This document shows positions 24,694-30,859 of a DNA stretch of 64,000 nt, in pieces. The stretch is from positions 1 through 64,000 of the forward strand of contig JACQEO010000041.1 of assembly GCA_016200545.1 (NCBI GenBank), given 5' to 3'. Within the stretch, counting starts at the first letter, position 1. Every line of letters begins with the position of its first letter. Under the pieces are notes generated by a model, which made no database searches, had not been told where the DNA came from, and saw only the letters and a list, made by a program, of their open reading frames with translations. Both the position numbers and the translations under genes were made by a program. Source of the stretch: Deltaproteobacteria bacterium (GTDB lineage: Bacteria > Desulfobacterota > Binatia > UTPRO1).

Positions 24694-25431
24694 TCTCATC
24701 GTCGCCGTCAAGCGAGCCACGGCTTCGAGGGGATTCGCGAGATCCGTGTGCGCGGTCGCGGAGGGTCGATCCCGAGCCCGACCCGTTGCGTCAGGCGACG
24801 CGTTTCGTCGCGCGCTCCAGCCGGGCGTAGTGACGGGCTGGCCGAGGTCGCGAGTCGTACCGCCACACGCTCGGGTCGAGGTCTCCCTCCCGTCGTTTGC
24901 GCTCGATGATCGCGACGGGCTCGCCGAACCAGCGGAGCGCTTGATGTCGCACGATCCGAAGCCGCCGTTGAAGGGCCGATCGAATGCGCGACGGCGCGCT
25001 GACGGGGGGCGGAGCGAGGGACGCGGCCGCCTCGCGGAAGAACATCGCGGCAAGTCGGGCGATGACACGGCACATCAGAGCGCCCTCCATCGGTACGGCG
25101 AGGCGCGTCAGCAGCCTCGCGTCCTCCGCTCCTAGAGATGACCACTACGCCTCTCTCCACACGCACGTCAAGCAAAATATAAGTAATCGTGTCGGTCTAT
25201 ATAGGGAATATTCCCTAGGGAAAGTGTGGCTATGTATCTGAGAACACAGCTTGGACTGTAGACCTGATATCTTGGTCAGTTACGACGAATATAGGGAATT
25301 GTGGCCGGCGAGGTCACCCGTCGATCCCACTCGAATCGAGGTGTGAGGTGAAGTCAGAAGTGCGAAGGCTGATCCCGTTGTCGCGAGCGCCAATCATCGA
25401 CTGCCGTGCATGCCCGGAGTAGAGGAGCGCA
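24694..25431. other. 738-bp gap with acetyltransferase scar and AT-rich block
   Basis: Positions 24716-24755 repeat, with 3-4 mismatches in 40, the 3' part of the intact acetyltransferase at 25937-25976 (HGFEVIREIRV), so an older copy was destroyed here. From 25140 to 25310 the base composition turns AT-rich, unlike the rest of the window. It holds a 16-bp perfect palindrome TAGGGAATATTCCCTA (25202-25217) and a second ATAGGGAAT at 25291. A minus-strand open frame at 24791-25090 (99 codons) resembles no family I know and has no ribosome site. The AT-rich block probably contains the promoter of the next gene. Confidence 0.5.
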
Positions 25432-26016
25432 ATGGACACGCCGAAGATTCGCATCGTCGATCGAGCCGAAGCGCCGCGAGCCGTGAGCGTCCAGATGATG
25501 GCGTTTAGTTCCGACCCGATCATGCGCTGGCTCTGGCCCGAACCGCACGAGTACGTCCGCCACTTTCCGACCTTCGTGCGCGGCTTCGGTGGACGGGCAT
25601 TCGAGCACGGTGCGGCGTACGTGACCGACGACTTCCGCGGCGGATCGTTGTGGCTGCCGCCGGGGATTGGGGCTGACGGCGACGCGCTAGAGACGCTGGT
25701 CACAGAGACGGTCGCGGAACCGGCGCGGTCCGAAGCCTTTTCCATCCTCGAGCAGATCGGCGCGGCGCATCCGGAAGCGCCGCACTGGCATCTCGCCTTC
25801 CTCGGGGTGGATCCCACGCAGCAAGGCAAGGGCATCGGCGCCGCGCTGCTGCGCGACGCGCTCGCGCGCATCGACGAGCAGCGCTTGCACAGCTACCTCG
25901 AATCGTCGAACCCCGCGAACATCTCCCTGTATCGGCGCCACGGCTTCGAGGTGATTCGCGAGATCCGCGTGGGCGGCTCGCCGCCGGTGACTCCGATGCT
26001 CCGCCTTCCACGCTGA
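25432..26016 (+). CDS. GNAT-family N-acetyltransferase
   Basis: A 194-residue acetyltransferase. The acetyl-CoA binding motif A is LGVDPTQQGKGIGAALL (Q/RxxGxG/A in QGKGIG), followed by SSNPANISLYRRHGFEVI, the usual motif B. The N-terminal half has AFSSDPIMRWLWPEP, typical of bacterial GNATs of the RimI-like/PF00583 class found beside GNAT pseudogenes and in Streptomyces. The ATG at 25432 follows GAGGAG. The substrate is unknown. It converges with the HTH-HATPase gene, and a partial copy of its 3' end lies 1.2 kb upstream. Confidence 0.9.
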   Translation: MDTPKIRIVDRAEAPRAVSVQMMAFSSDPIMRWLWPEPHEYVRHFPTFVRGFGGRAFEHGAAYVTDDFRGGSLWLPPGIGADGDALETLVTETVAEPARSEAFSILEQIGAAHPEAPHWHLAFLGVDPTQQGKGIGAALLRDALARIDEQRLHSYLESSNPANISLYRRHGFEVIREIRVGGSPPVTPMLRLPR

Positions 26017-26018
26017 AC

Positions 26019-26033
26019 GGCGAGAAGCTCGCC
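26019..26033. terminator. Short hairpin between convergent genes
   Basis: GGCGAG, loop AAG, CTCGCC, three bases after the acetyltransferase stop and 15 before the stop of the opposing gene. It is a plausible bidirectional terminator without a T-tract. Confidence 0.35.
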
Positions 26034-26047
26034 TTGCCAAGAAGGAC

Positions 26048-27058
26048 TCACCGCATGGCGGCAGCGGCGCGCGCGCGTGCGACCATGAACGCGACGGTGT
26101 CGTTCATGCCGACCGGTTCCAGCGCGACCTTCGGGTGGGCGCGGGCGAAGACGCGGAACACCTCGTCGCAGAATCCCTGGCCCACGACGTCGATCCCCGA
26201 GAAGTCGAGGGTGACGTTTCGGAAGTCCGTCAGGCGAGCGACCAGTCGCTTCGCTTCGGACCGGGAGACGAGTGTCGTGCCGAGCGCCGCGAGCTTGATC
26301 GTTGCGCGCGTGCGCGTGAACCGCAGACTTCCGGGATCGGTGTAGGACGCAAACACGTCCTCCAACCGCGGCACGTGCCCCGAGACGGTCTCGAGCCGGA
26401 CTCGTGTACCGCGCCCGGCGTCGCTTGGTCCGATGCCGCTGTCGCGCACTTGGCTGTCGACGATCCACGCGATGCCCTGGCTCTCGAGGCGGAAGCGGGT
26501 GACCGCTTTGGAGGAGAAGAACAGACCTTCGCCGCTGTGTCGCGCCGGGTCGCTCGTGAGCTTACCCTTCTCGAGCTGCACGATGGCGTCCTGCGGCGTC
26601 GCGTAGCCGAAGTCCTGGCACACGCGGCGGAACACCCCAACCCCGTCGTCCTGTATCGTCGTCACGGTCGTGCCGCCCTTGTCGAAAGCAACCGCGACCA
26701 CTACCGTGCGCCCGCGCGAGTGGTCGACGGCGTTGTTCAAGATCTCCGACGCGGCATAGGCGAGACTTCGTGCCGCGTCCGGTTGGAGCGGACGGATGCG
26801 CGCGATCTCCGCGGCGACCTCGTCCCACACCCGGTGTTCGTCGAGGTTTTTCAGGCGGAATCGACGCCGTATCGCACGCAGGCGGTAGCGCGACGCCGGA
26901 CCCTTGCCGTGGCGCTGAAGGTTGCCGCCGACGACGAGCGCCTGGAGCAACCGGTGCGCCGTGGCCGGTGAGACCCGAAGAGCGGTTGCGACGTCATGGT
27001 TCTGGATCTCGCCACGCCGGTCGACGAGCTGCCGCACCCGCTCGGCTGCGTTCGTCAT
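26048..27058 (-). CDS. HTH / HATPase / STAS-like (DUF4325) fusion protein
   Basis: A 336-residue cytoplasmic protein in three parts. Residues 1-62 are a winged-helix domain (NHDVATALRVSPATAHRLLQ). Residues 80-215 are a GHKL ATPase with N box EILNNAVDHS (105-114), G1 DDGVGVF (137-143) and G2 HSGEGLFFSSKA. Residues 255-330 are STAS-like (VTLDFSGIDVVGQGFCDEVF, DUF4325). The ATPase half resembles anti-sigma kinases (RsbW-like) and the tail resembles their antagonists, here on one chain with a DNA-binding domain. No phospho-acceptor His or receiver is present. An inverted-repeat cluster covers the region upstream of the start (27075-27116), suggesting autoregulation. Function unknown. Confidence 0.85.
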   Translation of the reverse strand: MTNAAERVRQLVDRRGEIQNHDVATALRVSPATAHRLLQALVVGGNLQRHGKGPASRYRLRAIRRRFRLKNLDEHRVWDEVAAEIARIRPLQPDAARSLAYAASEILNNAVDHSRGRTVVVAVAFDKGGTTVTTIQDDGVGVFRRVCQDFGYATPQDAIVQLEKGKLTSDPARHSGEGLFFSSKAVTRFRLESQGIAWIVDSQVRDSGIGPSDAGRGTRVRLETVSGHVPRLEDVFASYTDPGSLRFTRTRATIKLAALGTTLVSRSEAKRLVARLTDFRNVTLDFSGIDVVGQGFCDEVFRVFARAHPKVALEPVGMNDTVAFMVARARAAAAMR

Positions 27059-27074
27059 GAAGCGATAGTATTCT

Positions 27075-27116
27075 AATCACCTCACCTTGTCGAGGCGATT
27101 GTACACGAATCGCCTC
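27075..27116. promoter_or_regulatory. Repeat cluster upstream of HTH-HATPase gene
   Basis: GAGGCGATT (27092-27100), spacer GTACACG, AATCGCCTC (27108-27116) is a perfect 9-bp inverted repeat. A third, near-identical copy AATCACCTC lies at 27075-27083. It starts 16 bp upstream of the ATG of the HTH-HATPase-STAS protein, where an autoregulatory site is expected. The link is inferred. From 27117 to 27288 I see no gene. Confidence 0.55.
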
Positions 27117-27288
27117 ACGATGAAGCCGCGACCTCGGCTCGGCACCCGAGGCCGTGCGGGACGAGGTGCGGCGGGCCTTGCTGGAGTTCCTCGATCTGCT
27201 CTAGAACCGCAAGGACGTGATGCCTTTACCCAGCTCGCGCTAGCTGCCGGCCGCCGGCGACGCGAGCTCCGCGGCGATCTGAGAAGGG

Positions 27289-27696
27289 CTACCAGATCAC
27301 GGCCACGCGCTCCGCTGTCGCTATCCTGGCGTCCGGGGTGACCAGAGGTACGCCCAGGGCGACGGCGGTCCCGGCGATGAGACGGTCGAACGGATCGCGC
27401 AGCGCAGGCAGCGAACGGGCTTCCGACACGTGGGCGCGTTCGAGCGGGAGCAGCAGCAACGGCTCCGCCTGAGCCACGAGATCACACCAGCGCTCGAACG
27501 CGACCGTCAGTGAGATCCGCCCGCGCTCCTCGAGCTGGCCGACTTCGAAGAGACAGACGGTCGGCACGACGAGGCGAACGCGACCGACGCGCGCCCGCTC
27601 GAAGAGACGCCGTGCCGACCGGCCCAAGCCACGCGCGGTGTTATCGAGGTAGCCGAGCAGAGCAACGGTATCGAGGACGGCTACGGTCTCACGCAC
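27289..27696 (-). CDS. PIN-domain toxin (VapC-like)
   Basis: A 135-residue PIN protein. AVLDTVALLGYLD gives the first Asp, CLFEVGQLE the Glu, LRDPFDRLIAGTA the third acid and LVTPDARIATAE the last. The fold and order are standard, although LDTVALL is a variant of LDTNVLI. It overlaps the upstream Phd-type antitoxin by 8 bp and shares its operator. Both genes are intact. Confidence 0.87.
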   Translation of the reverse strand: MRETVAVLDTVALLGYLDNTARGLGRSARRLFERARVGRVRLVVPTVCLFEVGQLEERGRISLTVAFERWCDLVAQAEPLLLLPLERAHVSEARSLPALRDPFDRLIAGTAVALGVPLVTPDARIATAERVAVIW

Positions 27697-28003
27697 GGCG
27701 GCGCGTGGCGCGGCGGCGGAGAGCTACCGCACGCCGGTCGAGGTTGGCGCCGAACTCGGTTCTCAGATCGCGGACGGCCGACTGCAACTCGTCGAGCGTG
27801 CAGTTCAGCCGGACCGTGCCCCGCAGCTCTGCAAAAGCGTCTCGTGCCCTCGACCGCCCGGCCGCGATGGCCGGCTCGGGAGCGATGCGCGCGACGGCTT
27901 GGCCGCGGCGCGTGAGGATCACCGGTTGTCCCGTCCGCCGTACTTCCTCGGCCAGACGACCCAGCTCCCGGCGGGCGGCAACGATCGAGACGGTCTTGTT
28001 CAT
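27689..28003 (-). CDS. Phd/YefM-family antitoxin
   Basis: A 104-residue antitoxin. MNKTVSIVAARRELGRLAEE and VILTRRGQAVARIAPE form the Phd DNA-binding domain. A longer tail (about 50-104) has AFAELRGTVRLNCTLDEL and a basic end. The ATG at 28003 lies at the edge of a CATGTGT...ACACATG palindrome, and the long upstream in-frame extension runs into the HigA gene on the same strand, so it is rejected. It overlaps the following PIN toxin by 8 bp. Confidence 0.85.
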   Translation of the reverse strand: MNKTVSIVAARRELGRLAEEVRRTGQPVILTRRGQAVARIAPEPAIAAGRSRARDAFAELRGTVRLNCTLDELQSAVRDLRTEFGANLDRRAVALRRRATRRRA

Positions 28004-28027
28004 GTGTGCACCAACACTGTACACATG
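28001..28027. promoter_or_regulatory. Palindrome over antitoxin start
   Basis: CATGTGT (28001-28007) and ACACATG (28021-28027) form a 7-bp inverted repeat with a 13-bp spacer. The first arm contains the antitoxin start codon. It is a probable autoregulatory operator. Confidence 0.5.
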
Positions 28028-28110
28028 AATCGCTGCGGCGGGCAAGTTGGCCGGAGCTTCGGTGCGTGACTGGCCTTGATCTCTCCCATGTCGGGCTTCC
28101 CTGTTTTCGG

Positions 28111-28401
28111 TCAGCTCGCTTTGAGTAGGGGCCGCGGCAATCGAGTCACTCGAGTCGACGCCTGGTAGAGATCGACGGCCTTTTGCGCGTTGAGCCAGAA
28201 CTCCGGCGTGGTTCGGAAGGTCGCACCGAGTTTCAGGGCCATTTCGGCGGTCACCGACGTCCGCCCGTTGACGGCTCGGTTCACGACCTTGATATCGCAG
28301 CCGAGATGGTCGGCGAGTTGCTTTTGCGTCATCCCGAGCGGCACCAAGAATTCGTGCCGCAGGATCTCTCCCGGGCCCGTCGGTTGGCGTCGTTTCGTCA
28401 T
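28111..28401 (-). CDS. higA: HigA-family antitoxin (XRE helix-turn-helix)
   Basis: A 96-residue antitoxin. PTGPGEILRHEFLVPLGMTQ and LADHLGCDIKVVNRAVNGRT are the VapI/HigA helix-turn-helix, followed by MALKLGATFRTTPEFWLNAQ, the standard dimer helix. It should bind the HigB upstream and repress the operon. The ATG at 28401 lies in frame with the preceding HigB reading frame because of a one-base shift in HigB, so a HigB-HigA fusion is also encoded. A separate HigA can still be made from its own ATG. Confidence 0.87.
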   Translation of the reverse strand: MTKRRQPTGPGEILRHEFLVPLGMTQKQLADHLGCDIKVVNRAVNGRTSVTAEMALKLGATFRTTPEFWLNAQKAVDLYQASTRVTRLPRPLLKAS

Positions 28402-28701
28402 CGGCGTCCTCGGTGGTAGTCGGCGACGTTCTACGTCCGCTGGGCCCGCGTTGGTCCAGCGAAAGATCACTCTCCACTGATCGTTGATCCGGATGCTGTA
28501 GCGACCGGTGAGATCTCCCTTCAAGGCTTCAAGTCGGTTCCCGGGTGGTGAAGCCAAGTCGGTCAGCAACTGGGCGTAATCGAGCATATCGAGCTTTCTG
28601 ACAACGATCCGCGCCAAACTCGCCCAGCCAGCACGTTTCGGTAGCCGGCCTTGAACGAAGAAATGTTCCACTGTCGAGCTAGCGAAACTCTGGATCGCCA
28701 C
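28398..28701 (-). pseudogene. higB: HigB-family toxin with frameshifted C-terminus
   Basis: Read from the GTG at 28701, it gives VAIQSFASSTVEHFF, LARIVVRKLDMLDYAQ, LASPPGNRLEALKGD and YSIRINDQWRVIFRW, a canonical HigB (RelE-fold mRNA interferase). The normal ending VEIVDYH is replaced by VERRRLPPRTP, which runs on into HigA without a stop. Removing one base near 28425-28432 restores VEVADYHRGRR and a stop at 28398-28400 overlapping the HigA start as ATGA, the usual HigBA arrangement. The extra base is therefore a mutation or a sequencing error. Core residues are intact, so a toxic fusion is not excluded. Confidence 0.75.
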
Positions 28702-28712
28702 ACTGGATGGAC

Positions 28713-28731
28713 TATACCTTGAAGAGGTATA
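28713..28731. promoter_or_regulatory. HigBA operator palindrome
   Basis: TATACCT, spacer TGAAG, AGGTATA: a perfect 7-bp inverted repeat 11 bp upstream of the HigB start. Together with ATATGATG next to it, it looks like a promoter/operator bound by HigA. Confidence 0.6.
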
Positions 28732-28774
28732 TGATGCAAAGGCCTCCGCGTCGACGTCGACCGTGCCGCCGGCG

Positions 28775-29266
28775 TCATCGGCGCTCCTCGCCCGACAGCT
28801 CCGCGAAGCGCGCGAGCGCGGCGTCGACGGCGTCGATCTCGAAGAACTCGATGCGGGTAGTGAGCCCACGCTCCGCGGTGGACACGACGATGTAATCGCT
28901 CTCGAAGGCGCCGCCTTCGGCGAGCCTGCGCGAACGACGCGCGACGTGGGCCGCGCCGTAGCGTTCGACCACGATCCAGGACCCGACGGTGTCGAGCCGA
29001 GAGTCCGGTGCGAGCTGCCACAGCGCGACGACGCTATCGACGTACGCGTCGGCGCCGTCGATCCGACCCATGCCCGCCCGGCGGTGATCCTCCACGACGA
29101 GGTCGTTCGCGAGCGTCGCGCGCACGCGGGCCCGGTCGCGCTCGTTCCACGCATCGCTGAACTGAGCCCCCGGGCCCACCGACGCTGCCGCTTCATCGTC
29201 GGTCGCGAGCCAGCGATCGCGGGCCTCGCGCTTGGCGGCGACCTCGACGTCGACGTCGAACACCAC
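28775..29266 (-). CDS. NTF2/SnoaL-like end piece of the broken cyclase gene
   Basis: A 163-codon frame containing the last one and a half NTF2-like units, with AAKREARDRWLATDDEA and then FSDAWNERDRARVRATLAND. It lies in exactly the same frame as the 526-codon piece upstream on the minus strand. Only the TGA at 29279-29281 separates them: VEVDETG, stop, VARGVVFDVDVEVAA reads straight on, and the family pattern suggests Arg at the stop (CGA to TGA). It is therefore the C-terminal end of the giant gene rather than an independent protein, although a GTG start at 29266 is open. Confidence 0.6.
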   Translation of the reverse strand: MVFDVDVEVAAKREARDRWLATDDEAAASVGPGAQFSDAWNERDRARVRATLANDLVVEDHRRAGMGRIDGADAYVDSVVALWQLAPDSRLDTVGSWIVVERYGAAHVARRSRRLAEGGAFESDYIVVSTAERGLTTRIEFFEIDAVDAALARFAELSGEERR

Positions 29267-29278
29267 GCCTCGAGCGAC

Positions 29279-30859
29279 TCACCCGGTCTCGTCGACCTCG
29301 ACCAGAAAGAGGCCTTCGATCTCGACCGGGCCGTCAGGAGGGCCGCCGCTCCACAGATGCCGTTCGAGCGCCAGGCGCTCGCCCGCGGCGCCGATGAGCG
29401 ATCGCGCGAAGCGCATGTTGGGTGCAAGCACGGGCATTCCCCGCATGTCCGCAAGCCAGAGATCAATGTCCCCCGAGACCAACGCTTGACGACGTCGGTC
29501 TTCGAACCACGCGTCCGGTGTGCATGCGGCCCGCACGCCGGGCCAGTCGCGCGCGTCGAACGCGGCCTGCAAGCGATCCATCGCCGCGGTCGCCGCGTTG
29601 GGCTTCGCGAACGCCGCGAGCGGATCGCGCGTCGTGCTCGCGCCGATGGCGTCGAAGCGGGCGCGAGCCTGGTCGAATTGGTCGAGCTCGTACAGGTCGC
29701 CGCGGAGTTGCTTACCCAGCTCGTCCAGCTCACCGACGGCGATCGACGGTATTTCGAACATGCCGCCGTCGCGTGTACCCCGCATCGCGCCCTCCGCTAG
29801 CCACCCACGGTCGGAGAGCCTGACGTGGTCCAGGTGATACCGGGCATCCGACGCGAGATCGACGAGCGCTCGCAGCGCCTGGACCCACGCCGCCGGACCG
29901 CGCAGCGTCCCCCAGCCGACCAGTCGGTGATCGTCGGCGACGAGGGTGGGAGCACACAGCGCGGGCAGTGTGTCCCAATCGCGATTGGCAAAGGCGCGAA
30001 GGAACCCACGCAGCCACGCCGATGCGCGGGCGTGCGCCGCGGCCTCGCCGGCGTCGTAGCGGGCGTCGAGCTCGGCGTAGGCGGCGTCGAGGTCGTCGAC
30101 GTCGAATCGGACCCACATCACGACCTCGTCGCTCTCACTCATCTCGATCAGGTTGACGTACTCGAGCTCGCTCGGGCCGATCTCGGCGTCGGCAACCTCG
30201 ACGTGAAACGGCAGGAGCGCGAGCCGATCCCCCCGCGTGGCGAGCACCTCCGTCTCGAGACGAGCCGAGCTCATATCGCCGAGCTGGCGTGTGAACTCGA
30301 CGAACCGATCCCGATCGAGCTCGAGCTGCGCCATTCGCCGTCGGTCCACATACCGGAACCCCACCGAGAGGGGCTGCGCGAAACGCTGCCAATCGCGGGC
30401 CCGCCAGAACGTGAACATCCGGTCCCAGGCGCGGGTCGCGGCGTTCGCGAAGCGCGTCGCCGGCGTCGCGGCGGTCACCGCGTTGGGCTGCGCGAACGCC
30501 GCGAGCGGATCGGACGCCGTCTGTGCGCCGATGGCATCGAAGCGCGCGCGAGCCTGGTCGAGTTGGTCGAGGTCGTACACGTCGAGGCGGTGGATCCTAC
30601 CTAGCTCGTCCAGCTCGCTGACGTTGATCTGCGGGATTTCGAATGCGCTGCCGTCGCGGGTGCCCAGCATCGCGAACTGCGCGAGGGTCCCATGGTCGGA
30701 CGTTCTGACTTGGTCGACGTGAGGCAGGACGTCCGGCGCGAGATCGACCAGCGATCGCAGCGTCTGGATCCACACGGCTGGACCGTGCAGTGCTCCAACG
30801 CCGAGCAGCGTCACGAAGCCGAGCAGCCGGTGATCGTTCACCACGAGGCGGGAGCACAC
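29279..30859 (-). CDS. NTF2/SnoaL-like repeat piece of the broken cyclase gene
   Basis: A 526-codon frame with about four NTF2-like units of about 150 residues. Unit starts read CSRLVVNDHR, ATRAWDRMFTFWRARDWQRF, LRAFANRDWDTLPALC and MDRLQAAFDARDWPGVRAAC. The first unit has lost its opening helix, which is found in another frame in the piece upstream (LASRDWDALAALCAP), so a one-base deletion at about 30845-30856 separates them. The two central units are a tandem copy of the preceding pair. SnoaL folds are small alpha-beta cones used as sensors or enzymes. No catalytic set is evident here. Confidence 0.65.
   Translation of the reverse strand: MCSRLVVNDHRLLGFVTLLGVGALHGPAVWIQTLRSLVDLAPDVLPHVDQVRTSDHGTLAQFAMLGTRDGSAFEIPQINVSELDELGRIHRLDVYDLDQLDQARARFDAIGAQTASDPLAAFAQPNAVTAATPATRFANAATRAWDRMFTFWRARDWQRFAQPLSVGFRYVDRRRMAQLELDRDRFVEFTRQLGDMSSARLETEVLATRGDRLALLPFHVEVADAEIGPSELEYVNLIEMSESDEVVMWVRFDVDDLDAAYAELDARYDAGEAAAHARASAWLRGFLRAFANRDWDTLPALCAPTLVADDHRLVGWGTLRGPAAWVQALRALVDLASDARYHLDHVRLSDRGWLAEGAMRGTRDGGMFEIPSIAVGELDELGKQLRGDLYELDQFDQARARFDAIGASTTRDPLAAFAKPNAATAAMDRLQAAFDARDWPGVRAACTPDAWFEDRRRQALVSGDIDLWLADMRGMPVLAPNMRFARSLIGAAGERLALERHLWSGGPPDGPVEIEGLFLVEVDETG

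Noticed and set aside
24791..25090. 99-codon minus-strand frame as a gene
   Set aside because: No ribosome site or family match. It falls in a gap that already shows gene remnants; kept only as a note.
26500..26900. Histidine kinase call for the HTH-ATPase protein
   Set aside because: The GHKL ATPase boxes are present, but no dimerisation/phospho-acceptor His domain and no membrane or sensor segment is seen.
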